A stretch of 32,797 bases of DNA from positions 1 to 32,797 of the forward strand of contig CAIQUL010000154.1 of assembly GCA_903874975.1 (NCBI GenBank). Direction: 5' to 3'. The notes beneath the pieces are model-generated. The model was not told the origin of the DNA, made no database searches, and saw nothing but the letters and a program-made list of their open reading frames with translations. The DNA comes from an uncultured Chthoniobacter sp. (lineage in GTDB: Bacteria > Verrucomicrobiota > Verrucomicrobiia > Chthoniobacterales > Chthoniobacteraceae). The translations under genes and the position numbers were made by a program. Below are positions 1 through 8,426 of this stretch, in pieces. Within the stretch, counting starts at the first letter, position 1; each line of letters begins with the position of its first letter.

Positions 1-469
1 GCCACCCGCGCACCCGCGTCTTCGGCGGGTCGCCGCAGACCGCACTCGGGTCGAGTGCTCCACCCGGAATTTGCGGCCACGCGCAAGCAAGTAGCTGGGG
101 CTTCAGCCCAAAATGCGCGGACGCGCCCCATTCGTCGGGGCGCGCAAGGAGCGGCGAGCTTCCAGCCGCCGACCCCACAGCGCGCGCAGCGCCCAATCTC
201 CCCGGTGGGCGCACAGCACGCCGCCGCCTTTCCGCAGCTTGGTGCGCCTCCGGCGCAGCCGGTGGTCGGCGGCTGGAAGTTCGCCGCTCCTTTGCACGCC
301 CACCGGTTCATCCCGCTCCAAAAATCACGCCCGCGTGTTTGGTTCCTCAGGATGATGGAGTGATCAGCCGAGATTCAGCCCGCATCGGCTTCCGCCGGGG
401 TGCGATGCGACGCCCGTGTTCCAGCGGGTGAACGGGCTGAGGCCCGTGCCTACTTCTGCCGGAGGAAGT
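1..469. repeat. Repeat-rich stretch without a supported gene
   Basis: I see no convincing coding sequence here; the open frames are arginine/alanine-rich and read through inverted repeats. Positions 21-35 and 42-67 match, in reverse orientation, the block at 23623-23668 (core ACTCGGGTCGAGT). A long imperfect inverted repeat has arms at about 138-174 and 264-301, which pair nearly throughout. A small hairpin at 432-447 (ACGGGC, TGAG, GCCCGT) sits just past the stop codon of the minus-strand gene that ends at 470. It could act as a processing or termination site, but no T-run follows it. The stretch looks like a composite of mobile short repeats. Confidence 0.6.
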
Positions 470-955
470 TTAGACCGGCTCTTCCTTGTGCAGCTCCATC
501 ACCCCGCTGTCCTCGAAATACCAGACGGAGCAGGCGAGGCGCTTGGTCTGGCCGGCCGGCGTTTCGGGGCCGGTGAGCCAGTCGCGGAGCAGCGGGAGCC
601 CGGTGGAAATGAGGAGCTGCTGGAGCATGGCCCGGCGCTCGAAAAGCACGGGGAGGATGTCGAAATGCCAGCGTTCGCCGCCCTGGCGGCGGGGGCGTCC
701 GCCGAGCGAGGCTTCGCGGGGGATGTATTCGGGGTAGTTGGAATACGTGAAGCGGATGATCGGGTAGCCGGGGATGCGCATCGGCGGGTTGAGAATCGGC
801 GACTGGCTCGAAAAGCTCAGCGTGAACTTGTCGTATTGCGGGACGCTGGCGAGGGCTTCGCCGACGGCGCTGGCTCCGAGGGGGTAGCTGAAACCGCGCG
901 GGAGCTGGGATTTGCCCAAAGTTGGAATGGGTGGCAGGGCACCATCAGGAATCAT
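470..955 (-). CDS. Conserved-looking protein of unknown function
   Basis: I do not recognise a family. The 161-residue frame has a normal amino-acid mix, unlike the arginine-rich frames overlapping it: a Pro/Ile-rich N-terminal third, a central 'PGYPIIRFTYSNYPEYIPRE' stretch, and a C-terminal part with 'CSVWYFEDSG'. It has no signal peptide or transmembrane helix. The frame is open upstream to about 1018 (more Pro/Thr-rich residues) without another ATG, so a non-ATG start upstream is possible; the ATG at 955 lacks a Shine-Dalgarno site. It is divergent from the beta-propeller gene at 1137. Function is left open. Confidence 0.6.
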   Translation of the reverse strand: MIPDGALPPIPTLGKSQLPRGFSYPLGASAVGEALASVPQYDKFTLSFSSQSPILNPPMRIPGYPIIRFTYSNYPEYIPREASLGGRPRRQGGERWHFDILPVLFERRAMLQQLLISTGLPLLRDWLTGPETPAGQTKRLACSVWYFEDSGVMELHKEEPV

Positions 956-1027
956 ATACGGGTGGGTGGGTATTGTTACGGTCGGTTGACAGGAGTCACG
1001 GACGGGAAATTGCAGGACTCATACGTT

Positions 1028-1080
1028 GGCCGCCAAGCATTTAGTTATGATTGAGTTCGTGGCGGCCCCTCTTGGCGGCC
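1028..1080. repeat. 10-bp inverted repeat in divergent intergenic region
   Basis: GGCCGCCAAG at 1028-1037 is exactly complementary to CTTGGCGGCC at 1071-1080, with a 33-nt A/T-richer loop containing TATGAT (1046-1051). It lies between the minus-strand unknown gene and the plus-strand beta-propeller gene. It could be an operator or a transcript hairpin; nothing here decides which. Confidence 0.45.
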
Positions 1081-1087
1081 GTGTTTC

Positions 1088-1117
1088 TTGACAGTCAGGA
1101 CCACCCGCGCGCTTAAT
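1088..1117 (+). promoter_or_regulatory. Candidate sigma70-type promoter for the beta-propeller gene
   Basis: A perfect TTGACA (1088-1093) is followed after 18 nt by CTTAAT (1112-1117, 4 of 6 match to TATAAT). It ends 19 nt before the ATG at 1137. The leader would be very short. This is a motif match only; the -10 is weak. Confidence 0.3.
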
Positions 1118-1136
1118 CCGCCAACCCCATTTTACG

Positions 1137-2375
1137 ATGCGCCGGATTTTCGCTTTTTTCTCATTTTCAGTGATTTGTCTAGGGTTTTCCCCTAGAGGAG
1201 GCGCGCAGGAATGGACGCGGTTTCGCGGTCCGAATGGGGCCGGTTTGGGGGTCGCAGAAAAATTTCCGGCGGAGCTGTCGGAGCGCGATTTTTTTTGGAA
1301 AATCGAGCTGCCGGGCCGCGGACATTCGTCGCCGGTGGTGTGGGGAGAGCGCATTTTCGTGACGTCGAATCCCCCGGAGACGACGCAGCGCGTGATCTCG
1401 TGCGTGAGCGCGGCGGATGGGAAAACGCTGTGGAAAAAAGGCTACGCGACCGGCGGTTATCGGCAGCACGCGGACAACAACTATGCCTCCGCGACGCCCG
1501 CCGTGGATGCGGAGCGGGTCTATTTTCACTGGGCGTCGCCGGAGGGTTCCGGCCTGGTGGCGCTCGATCAAAAAGACGGACGGGAAGTGTGGAAGGTGGA
1601 TTTCGGGCCGTTCCTTTCGAAGCACGGCCCGGGCACTTCACCCATCGTTTTCGAGGATGTCGTCCTACTCGATTTCGATCAGGACGAGGGGAAAAGCTTC
1701 CTCCTCGCCGTGGACGCGAAGACGGGCCGCACGCGCTGGCGGCGGGAGCATGAAGGGACAAAGTCCAGCGCTTCGACGCCGTGCATTTTCACGCCGAAAA
1801 GCGGTGCGCCGCAGGTCATCACCGAGAGCTTTGCCACCGGCGTGGTGGCGAGCGACACCCGCAGCGGCGCGGTCGTCTGGCAGCTTCCGTCGCTGATGAC
1901 CAGGCGCTGCGTTTCGTCGCCGTTCGTCACGCCCGGCGGGCTGATCATCGCGCAGTGCGGCGAGGGCCGGGCGGAGAGTTTCGTGGAAGCGGTGCGGCCT
2001 GCGGCGGATGGAAAATCAGCCGTGCGAGCCTACGGAGTCTTGCGCGTGGGCGGCTACGTGCCGACGCCGATCGCAGTCGGCGAGCTGCTTTTCCTGTGGA
2101 AAGAGAACGGGCTCGTGAGCTGCGTGCGCTCCGCGACGGGCGAGCAGCTTTGGAGCGAGCGCGTGGAGGGCGCGTTCTACGGGTCGCCGGTCTGCGTGAA
2201 TGGGCGTCTCTACAACATGACCATGCGCGGCGATCTCGTGGTGCTGGCGGTGGGCGAAAAATTCCAGCCGCCGCAGCGGCTCGCGCTCGGCGAAGGCAGC
2301 CACGCGACACCGGCGGTCAGCGGCGGGCGGATGTATCTGCGGACGTTCACGCATTTGATTGCGGTGGGGAGGTAG
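1137..2375 (+). CDS. Secreted PQQ-like beta-propeller repeat protein
   Basis: The 412-residue product starts with a Sec signal peptide (MRRIFAFFSFSVICLGFSP) and probable cleavage after 'GGAQ'. Mature sequence opens with 'EWTRFRGPNGAGLG', the hallmark start of the exported PQQ-like (BamB/quinoprotein-like) propellers that are numerous in Verrucomicrobiota and Planctomycetota. Repeated blades carry the 'G...W......' pattern ('DGKTLWKK', 'DGREVWKVD', 'TGRTRWRRE', 'SGAVVWQL', 'TGEQLWSERV'). Family members often have no demonstrated cofactor and may act as binding scaffolds, so an enzymatic role should not be assumed. The start is fixed by the signal peptide. It stands alone; downstream is a repeat and then convergent genes. 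Confidence 0.85.
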   Translation: MRRIFAFFSFSVICLGFSPRGGAQEWTRFRGPNGAGLGVAEKFPAELSERDFFWKIELPGRGHSSPVVWGERIFVTSNPPETTQRVISCVSAADGKTLWKKGYATGGYRQHADNNYASATPAVDAERVYFHWASPEGSGLVALDQKDGREVWKVDFGPFLSKHGPGTSPIVFEDVVLLDFDQDEGKSFLLAVDAKTGRTRWRREHEGTKSSASTPCIFTPKSGAPQVITESFATGVVASDTRSGAVVWQLPSLMTRRCVSSPFVTPGGLIIAQCGEGRAESFVEAVRPAADGKSAVRAYGVLRVGGYVPTPIAVGELLFLWKENGLVSCVRSATGEQLWSERVEGAFYGSPVCVNGRLYNMTMRGDLVVLAVGEKFQPPQRLALGEGSHATPAVSGGRMYLRTFTHLIAVGR

Positions 2376-2609
2376 GTGCGGCTGCGGGAAAAAACGCGGT
2401 CATCCTGAGCGGAGCGCAGTCGAAGGACCTCTAACTTTTCGGCGGGAGCGGAGGCGGTGGTCGGGACGCAGGGCTCCACGTTGAAGCGCACGCCGCACCT
2501 CGACGGCAGGGCGAAGGACGAGCGGAAACTCACGAGCTTCTCCGGCGCGCGGGTCTCGCCGTCGCGCGCGGGCTTCGCTCCGAAGGGGCGGCACCCTGCC
2601 GCTGCCGGA
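2376..2609. repeat. Intergenic repeat, GTCATCCTGAGCGGA family (solo arm)
   Basis: Positions 2399-2413 read GTCATCCTGAGCGGA, followed by GCGCAGTCGAAGGACCTCTAAC. The same module occurs at 5879 and 19221. Unlike those two, I see no matching right arm here, so this may be a decayed or half copy. The rest of the gap up to the DedA-like stop at 2610 is GC-rich with no supported gene. Confidence 0.6.
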
Positions 2610-3299
2610 TCAATTCAAGCCGCCCGGTTCCGCCGGAGTCTCCGCTTTCGCGACAGCGGCCCTGGCCAGCTTCGTGATGTGGCGGAGGGCGAGAAAAGCG
2701 GCAACGAGGCCGACGGCGAGGAAGACGTATTCGCCGGGGTGTTTCGCGTGCTGCGCGCCGGTGGCGGCGGCCAGGCCCTGATGGGCGCTGACCCCGAGCC
2801 AGACGAAAAAGCAATTCGCCGGAATGATCGCGATGAAAGTGGCGAACAGGTAGGGCCAGAAGGCGATGGACGTGAGGCCGTAGGCGTAGTTCGCGAAACC
2901 GAAGGGGATGGGGCAGAGGCGCAGCAGGGCGATGATCTTCCAGCCCTCCCGGCCGACGGCGGTGTCGATGAGGCGAAATTTTTCGTGGTGCCCGAGCCAG
3001 CGGTGGACGGTGCGGCGGGCGAGGTGGCGGGCGATGAGGAAATTGACTGCGGCACCGGTATTCGTGCCGAGGGTGATGGCGACGAATCCTTTCCAGAAAC
3101 CGAAGATGCCGCCGGCCCCGATGGCGGCGGGCGAAAGCGGGATGCCGATTATTTGGAGGAGGACGATTCCGAAGGAGTAGGCGAAGGCGCCGAACCAGCC
3201 GAGCTGCTCGAATTTGTCGTGATACTGGAGAAGGAGATCGGTGAAGCGCTGCATGCCGTGCGGGAGCGCTGCTTGTCGCAGAAAGGTGCGGGTTTGCAA
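2610..3299 (-). CDS. DedA/TVP38-like (VTT domain) membrane protein
   Basis: This polytopic inner-membrane protein of 229 residues contains the core of the VTT/SNARE-associated family: 'GIPLSPAAIGAGGIFGFWKGFVAITLGTNTGAAVNFLIAR', followed by 'LLRLCPIPFGFANYAYGLTSI'. The family has re-entrant loops around the two P/G-rich motifs, and members are implicated in membrane lipid handling; the substrate here is unknown. About five hydrophobic segments are visible. The upstream ATG (3299) is used, but an internal ATG at 3254 ('MQRFTDLL') is an equally good start. It lies 40 bp downstream of the TerC gene on the same strand and could be co-transcribed with it. Confidence 0.8.
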   Translation of the reverse strand: MQTRTFLRQAALPHGMQRFTDLLLQYHDKFEQLGWFGAFAYSFGIVLLQIIGIPLSPAAIGAGGIFGFWKGFVAITLGTNTGAAVNFLIARHLARRTVHRWLGHHEKFRLIDTAVGREGWKIIALLRLCPIPFGFANYAYGLTSIAFWPYLFATFIAIIPANCFFVWLGVSAHQGLAAATGAQHAKHPGEYVFLAVGLVAAFLALRHITKLARAAVAKAETPAEPGGLN

Positions 3300-3339
3300 C
3301 CGCGCCGGGAGCGGGCTCGGGGGGACGCTGACGCGAAAC

Positions 3340-4092
<753 letters not shown>

Positions 4093-4141
4093 GGTGGGAG
4101 AGAAAACGGGGTGGGCGGGAGGGAGGCAAGGGGAAAGGATA

Positions 4142-4232
4142 AAGGATGAAGGCGGAAGGATGAAGGCGGAAGGATGCATGGCGGTCCGCGCGACTTTCTC
4201 ATTTCATCCTTCATCCTTCCGCCTTCATCCTT
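4142..4232. repeat. Perfect 25-bp inverted repeat made of 7-bp units (AGGATGA/AGGCGGA)
   Basis: The left arm (4142-4166) and right arm (4208-4232) are perfectly complementary over 25 bp, with a 41-nt loop. The left side is a run of heptamers AGGATGA, AGGCGGA, AGGATGA, AGGCGGA, AGGATG. The element fills the gap between the divergent terC and protease genes. A near copy lies at 6489-6588. It is too long and lacks the T-run of a simple terminator. Confidence 0.85.
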
Positions 4233-4246
4233 TCCCACCTTTCCCC

Positions 4247-5089
4247 GTGCTTCCGCGCCGCCTTTTCCTCCGCACCCTCGCGACCGCTGCCGCCGCGCCA
4301 TTCACGGCGTTGCGCGCCGCCCCATCGGCGAGCGTGCGGATCGTGGTGGAAGGGCGCGGGCCGTGGGGCAAGGCGTCGCCGGGGGACATCGGGCGGGTCG
4401 CGGAGTCGGCGGCGGGGGAGCTGTGGAAATGGTGTCCGCAGACGCGCATGGACGGCATCCGCATTTATCGCCGGCCGGATTTTCCGCAGACGGATTTCGG
4501 GCGCGGCATCGATGGAAGAATCGCCATCGGGCTGGCGGTGGAGCATCAGCGGTGGTCGCAGTTTGCCTTTCAGTTTGCGCACGAATTTTGCCACGCGCTG
4601 GCGCAGCACAGCGCGGTGGGCATCCGCGGCTGGCACGAGCCGCGGCACGCGAATCTCTGGCTGGAGGAGTCGCTCTGCGAGACGGCCTCGCTCTTTGCGC
4701 TCCGGCGGATGGCCGAGTCGTGGCGGACGCGCCCGCCGTACCGGAACTGGCGCGACTTTGCCCCGCACCACGCGGCCTACGCGGCGGAGCGGCTCGCCGA
4801 GCGGCGGCATCAGCTCCCCGAGGGGCGGAGCTTTCGCGCGTGGTTCGCGGAGAATGAAAACTCGATGCGTGCGAACCATGCGCTGCGGGAGAAGAATGTG
4901 ATCGTGGCGCGGGAGCTTCTCCCGCTCTTTGAGGCCGCGCCGGAAAACTGGGAGGCGATCCCGTACCTCAACCACGGCCCGCGCGTCCGGGGAAGATTGC
5001 TGCGCGAAAAGATCGCGGACTGGCAGGCCGCAGCCCCGCTCGCGCACCGGGCGTTTATCGCGCGACTTGGCGCGTTGCTGGGCGTGTGA
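4247..5089 (+). CDS. Tat-exported putative zinc metalloprotease (gluzincin-like)
   Basis: I do not recognise an exact family. From the GTG at 4247 the 280-residue product begins 'MLPRRLFLRTLATAAAAPF', a twin-arginine-type signal with a hydrophobic segment and an 'RAAPSA' cleavage region. An HEXXH motif (HEFCH, residues 112-116) is followed 24 residues later by 'LWLEES' (E140/E141), the spacing style of gluzincin zinc ligands (two His plus downstream Glu). An ATG at 4178 in the same frame would add residues encoded by the repeat hairpin and hide the signal, so I prefer GTG. It is convergent with panB, the two stops being 4 bp apart. Substrate unknown; it could also be an inactive relative. Confidence 0.65.
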   Translation: MLPRRLFLRTLATAAAAPFTALRAAPSASVRIVVEGRGPWGKASPGDIGRVAESAAGELWKWCPQTRMDGIRIYRRPDFPQTDFGRGIDGRIAIGLAVEHQRWSQFAFQFAHEFCHALAQHSAVGIRGWHEPRHANLWLEESLCETASLFALRRMAESWRTRPPYRNWRDFAPHHAAYAAERLAERRHQLPEGRSFRAWFAENENSMRANHALREKNVIVARELLPLFEAAPENWEAIPYLNHGPRVRGRLLREKIADWQAAAPLAHRAFIARLGALLGV

Positions 5090-5093
5090 AAGG

Positions 5094-5855
5094 TCAGCGC
5101 TCGGGCTGTTTCGTTTCGCGGATGAAGGCGGCGGCGGCTTCGCGGAGGGAGACGGCGACCTGCGCGTGCTGGCGGGCAAACTTCGGCGTGAACCACGGAA
5201 AGAGGCCGATGAGATCGTGGGTGACGAGCACCTGGCCGTCGCACGCGAGGCCGGAGCCGATGCCGATGGTCGGGATTTTCAGCGCGGCGCTGAGGACCGC
5301 AGCGACATCGGCCTGCACGAGTTCGAGCACGACCGCGAAGGCGCCCGCGTTTTCCACCGCGTGTGCATCGGCGAGCAGCGCGGCGGCGGCTTCGGGCGTT
5401 TTGCCTTTGATCCGGTAGCCGCCTTCCTGCACCACGCTCTGCGGGAGCATGCCGAGATGCGCCATCACGGGGATGCCGTCGGCGACGATCGCTGCGATGC
5501 GCGCGGCGTGGCTGGCGCCGCCTTCGAGTTTCACCGCGTGCGCGCCGGCGGCGACGAGACGGCGGGCGTTGGCGATGGCCTGCTCCGGCGTGTCGTAGCT
5601 GGCGAAAGGCAGATCGGCGACGACGAGCGCGCGCTCGGCTCCGCGGGCCACGGCGGCGGTGTGGTGGAGCATGTGCTCCATGGTCACGTGCGTGGTATCG
5701 GGAAAGCCGAGCACGACCATGCCGAGCGAGTCGCCGACGAGCAGGATGTCGATCCCGCTTTCATCGAGCAGGCGCGCGGTCGGGTAGTCGTAAGCCGTGA
5801 GGACGGCGAGCTTTTCGCCCCGGCGTTTAAGGGCGGTGAGGTCGGCGGGTTTCAT
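5094..5855 (-). CDS. panB: 3-methyl-2-oxobutanoate hydroxymethyltransferase
   Basis: PanB makes ketopantoate from alpha-ketoisovalerate and methylene-tetrahydrofolate, the first committed step of pantothenate/CoA synthesis, in the cytoplasm. The 253-residue length is typical. Metal-ligand motifs are 'VGDSLGMVVLG' (D42), 'DLPFASY' (D81) and 'KLEGG' (E111); the catalytic base is E178 in 'LELVQAD'. The N-terminal 'LTAYDYPTARLLDESGIDILL' is also characteristic. It is the last gene of the minus-strand dapF-dapA-dapB-folK-panB run, 128 bp after folK with a repeat in between. Its methylene-THF need gives a loose metabolic link to folK. No panC or panD is in the window. Confidence 0.96.
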   Translation of the reverse strand: MKPADLTALKRRGEKLAVLTAYDYPTARLLDESGIDILLVGDSLGMVVLGFPDTTHVTMEHMLHHTAAVARGAERALVVADLPFASYDTPEQAIANARRLVAAGAHAVKLEGGASHAARIAAIVADGIPVMAHLGMLPQSVVQEGGYRIKGKTPEAAAALLADAHAVENAGAFAVVLELVQADVAAVLSAALKIPTIGIGSGLACDGQVLVTHDLIGLFPWFTPKFARQHAQVAVSLREAAAAFIRETKQPER

Positions 5856-5878
5856 GGCAGGGCGGTGGAGAAAAAGCG

Positions 5879-5959
5879 GTCATCCGGAGCGGAGCGGAGG
5901 CTTTGCGCAGCGCAGTCGAAGGACCTCTGACTCCCGGCGGGAACTGCGCTCAGGATGAC
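5879..5959. repeat. Inverted repeat, GTCATCCTGAGCGGA family
   Basis: GTCATCCGGAGCG (5879-5891) pairs with CGCTCAGGATGAC (5947-5959), with one mismatch. The loop contains the shared CAGTCGAAGGACCTCTGACT module. It sits in the folK-panB spacer. Sister copies are at 2399 and 19221-19359. Confidence 0.75.
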
Positions 5960-5983
5960 GGGGTTGGGAGGACGCGCTCATTG

Positions 5984-6484
5984 CTAGAAAGTCTCCGCGA
6001 AAATTTCCACCCGCGCCGGATCAGGCAAGCGCGCGAGCAGTTCGGCGATGGTGTGGTGCTGGCCGGGGAGGATGAGGTCGGGGCGGATGTCGGCGAGCGG
6101 CGCGAGGACGAACCGCCGCTGGTGCAGGCGCGGGTGGGGGATGACGAACTCGTCGTTGCTGAGGACGAGATTGCCCGCGTAGAGGATGTCGAGGTCGAGG
6201 GTGCGCGGGGCGTTGCGCGGACGTTTCGACGGACGACCAAACTCGGCCTCGATGCGCTGCAGCCCGTCGAGCAGCGTGATCGCCTGGCCGTCGAATTCGA
6301 CTTCGAGCACGGCATTCAAATACGCACCCGCGTCCGGCCCAGAGCCGACCGGTTCGGTTTCATAAACCCGCGAGCCGAACACCGGAGTGGACACGCCCGG
6401 CAACCCGAGGACGCGCTCGCGGGCGAGCCGGAGCTGCGCGAGGCGGTCGCCGAGATTCGAGCCGAGCGCGACGCCGGCCCTCAT
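5984..6484 (-). CDS. folK: 2-amino-4-hydroxy-6-hydroxymethyldihydropteridine diphosphokinase
   Basis: HPPK transfers pyrophosphate from ATP to 6-hydroxymethyl-7,8-dihydropterin in folate synthesis. The 166-residue product shows the family marks: 'ALGSNLGDR' (residues 6-14), 'YETEPVG', the magnesium-binding 'RTLDLDIL' (D97, D99) and 'IPHPRLHQRRFVLAPL' (H117 region). The ATG at 6484 starts directly on the conserved N-terminus. It lies 103 bp after dapB with a hairpin repeat in the gap. No folP or folB is adjacent, so the gene is grouped with amino-acid and vitamin genes rather than with its own pathway. Confidence 0.95.
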   Translation of the reverse strand: MRAGVALGSNLGDRLAQLRLARERVLGLPGVSTPVFGSRVYETEPVGSGPDAGAYLNAVLEVEFDGQAITLLDGLQRIEAEFGRPSKRPRNAPRTLDLDILYAGNLVLSNDEFVIPHPRLHQRRFVLAPLADIRPDLILPGQHHTIAELLARLPDPARVEIFAETF

Positions 6485-6488
6485 GGGA

Positions 6489-6588
6489 AAGGATGAAGGC
6501 GGAAGGATGAAGAATGAAGGGGCTGGCGCGAAAGGAACGCGATCGCCGGACTCCGACGTTCATCCTTCATCCTTCCGCCCTCATCCTT
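6489..6588. repeat. 24-bp inverted repeat of 7-bp units between dapB and folK
   Basis: The left arm (6489-6512) pairs with the right arm (6565-6588) with a single mismatch. The units are AGGATGA/AGGCGGA, as at 4142-4232. The right arm abuts and touches the dapB stop codon (6588-6590 on the plus strand), and the left arm ends a few bases from the folK start, so the element occupies the entire spacer between two same-strand genes. Confidence 0.85.
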
Positions 6589-7328
6589 CATTCCAGTCCC
6601 AGCACGTCCTGCATGTCGTAGAGCCCCGCGGGTTGGCCGTGCGCCCAGAGCGCGGCGCGGAGGGCACCACGGGCAAAGGTCTCGCGGCTGGAGGCTTTGT
6701 GGGTCAGCTCCACGCGCTCGCCTTGCGCGGCGTAGATGACGGTGTGGTCGCCCACGACATCGCCGCCGCGGACGGCGTGCATGCCGATCTCGGTGTCGGT
6801 GCGCTCGCCCACGATGCCATGCCGGCCGTGGCGCACGTCGTCGTTGTATTGCAGCTTGCGGACTTCGGCCAAAATCTCGGCGAGCTTTTTCGCGGTGCCG
6901 CTGGGCGCGTCCTTTTTTAAACGGTGATGCATTTCGACGACTTCGAGATCGAAGCCGGGGCCGAGGATTTCCGCGGCCTTGCGGGTCAGCCAGAAGAGGG
7001 TGTTCATCCCGACGCTGTAGTTCGACGCGAAGACGAGCGGGATGTGCGCGGCGGAATGTTTGATCGCGGCGACCTGCGCGTCGGTGTGGCCGGTGGTGCC
7101 GATGACCAGCGTCTTTTTCGCCTCCACGCAGCGCGCGAGCACGGGCTCGACGGTGGTGTAGTGCGAGAAATCAATGACCGCGTCGCAGAGCGCGAGCGCG
7201 GCGGCGAGGTCGTCACCGACATCGATCTGCGCGGTCACTTCGAGGGCGGCATCGCCGCGCGCGCAGGCGACGAGCATCTGGCCCATGCGGCCGCGTGCGC
7301 CGTTGATGAGGAGTTTGAGCGGGGTCAT
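6588..7328 (-). CDS. dapB: 4-hydroxy-tetrahydrodipicolinate reductase
   Basis: DapB reduces HTPA to tetrahydrodipicolinate with NAD(P)H in the diaminopimelate/lysine pathway. The 246-residue product has the nucleotide-binding 'INGARGRMGQ' (residues 8-17), 'VIDFSHYTT', 'IGTTGHT', 'ASNYSVGMN' and the catalytic 'EMHHRLKKDAPSGTA' (H134/H135, K138/K139). The C-terminal 'THKASSRETFARGALRAALW' is also typical. The open frame reaches 7388, but residues before the ATG at 7328 derive from the inverted repeat at 7368-7459, so the start at 7328 ('MTPLKLLING') is right. It follows dapA after 153 bp. Confidence 0.96.
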   Translation of the reverse strand: MTPLKLLINGARGRMGQMLVACARGDAALEVTAQIDVGDDLAAALALCDAVIDFSHYTTVEPVLARCVEAKKTLVIGTTGHTDAQVAAIKHSAAHIPLVFASNYSVGMNTLFWLTRKAAEILGPGFDLEVVEMHHRLKKDAPSGTAKKLAEILAEVRKLQYNDDVRHGRHGIVGERTDTEIGMHAVRGGDVVGDHTVIYAAQGERVELTHKASSRETFARGALRAALWAHGQPAGLYDMQDVLGLE

Positions 7329-7367
7329 GGCTGGTGAATTGATCGCTGTTTTGGGGTCAAGGATGGG

Positions 7368-7459
7368 AACGCGAAACACGCGGAACAAACGCGAAAAGGC
7401 GCAAAAAAACTTTCAACTCTTGTCTCTTACTTTCGCGTTTGTTCCGCGTGTTTCGCGTT
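7368..7459. repeat. Perfect 29-bp inverted repeat between dapA and dapB
   Basis: Arms 7368-7396 and 7431-7459 are exactly complementary over 29 bp, with a 34-nt A/T-richer loop. The arm contains CGCGAAA, CGCGGAA and CGCGAAA words at irregular 9-11 bp spacing, so it is not a clean heptamer array. It lies wholly inside the dapA-dapB spacer. Confidence 0.9.
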
Positions 7460-7481
7460 GAGAATTTCTCCGCTCCTCATC

Positions 7482-8357
7482 TCAAAGGAGGCCGAGCGCG
7501 CGGAGCGTGGCGGTGAGCCTTCCGGCTTTGGCGGGGCCCATTTCCCACAGCGGCAGGCGCACGTCGGCGAGCATCCGGCCCTGGGCGGCGAGGGCAAATT
7601 TGATCGGCACGGGGTTGGGCTCGATGAAGAGGTCTTTGAACAGCGGGTAGAGTTTGAAGTGCAGCTCGCGCGCTTTCACGTAGTCGCCCTTGAGCGCGGC
7701 TTTGACGAGCGCCACGACTTCGGCGGGGATGATATTGGACGCCACGCTGATCACCCCGACCGCACCCGCGGCCATGAACGGCAGCGTGAGCGAATCGTCG
7801 CCGGAGAGGATCGTGAATGACTCCGGCACCACCGCGCGCAAGGCGCTCACGCGCTCGACGGTGCCGCCGGCTTCTTTCATCGCGACGATATTCGGGAAGG
7901 CTTTGGCGAGGCGCGCGGTGACTTCCGCGCCGATCTCGATGCCGCAGCGGCCGGGGATCGAGTAAAGGATGAGCGGCAGCTTGGTGGCTTTGGCGATTTT
8001 GGCGAAGTGGTGGTAGAGCCCTTCCTGCGAAGGTTTGTTGTAATAAGGCGCGATGAGCAGCGCGCCGTCGCAGCCGAGTTTCTCCGCCTCGACGGTCATG
8101 GCCACGGCCTCGCTGGTGGAGTTCGAGCCGGTGCCGCCGATGACTTTGCAGCGTCCTTTGGCAAACTGGACGCCCAACTCGATCACCCGGCGGTGCTCGG
8201 CGTCGTTGAGCGTGGGCGATTCGCCGGTCGTGCCGACGGGGATGATGCCGGTGATGCCGGCGGCGATCTGCGCCTCGATGAGCGCCGCGAAGGCATCCTC
8301 ATCGACGAGATCGTTTTTGAAAGGAGTGACGAGGGCGGTAAAAGTGCCGGCAAACAT
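7482..8357 (-). CDS. dapA: 4-hydroxy-tetrahydrodipicolinate synthase
   Basis: DapA condenses pyruvate with aspartate semialdehyde at the entry to the lysine/diaminopimelate branch. The TIM-barrel protein has 291 residues, the family's normal length. Catalytic residues fit the classical enzyme: T43/T44 in 'VGTTGESPTL', Y106 in 'APYYNKPSQEG', Y132 in 'LILYSIPGR' and the Schiff-base lysine K161 in 'VAMKEAGG'. The start at 8357 gives the canonical short N-terminus 'MFAGTFTALVTPF'. It lies 69 bp after dapF on the same strand. Confidence 0.97.
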   Translation of the reverse strand: MFAGTFTALVTPFKNDLVDEDAFAALIEAQIAAGITGIIPVGTTGESPTLNDAEHRRVIELGVQFAKGRCKVIGGTGSNSTSEAVAMTVEAEKLGCDGALLIAPYYNKPSQEGLYHHFAKIAKATKLPLILYSIPGRCGIEIGAEVTARLAKAFPNIVAMKEAGGTVERVSALRAVVPESFTILSGDDSLTLPFMAAGAVGVISVASNIIPAEVVALVKAALKGDYVKARELHFKLYPLFKDLFIEPNPVPIKFALAAQGRMLADVRLPLWEMGPAKAGRLTATLRALGLL

Positions 8358-8426
8358 AGGGGCGTGGTTTCTAAGCGGGGCGGGGGACTTTGCCCAGAAA
8401 AACCCGCGCCCGATCGCGCGGGCGCG

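Noticed and set aside
416-1054. A 212-residue plus-strand frame
   Set aside because: It mirrors the minus-strand frame at 470-955, which has the more natural composition; this one is Gly/Ala/Glu-rich with no domain.
4142-4232. Simple rho-independent terminator
   Set aside because: The arms are 25 bp with a 41-nt loop, there is no T-run, and it lies between divergent genes where no terminator is needed.
7368-7459. CRISPR-like repeat
   Set aside because: It is a single inverted pair, not regularly spaced direct repeats with unique spacers; no cas genes are present.
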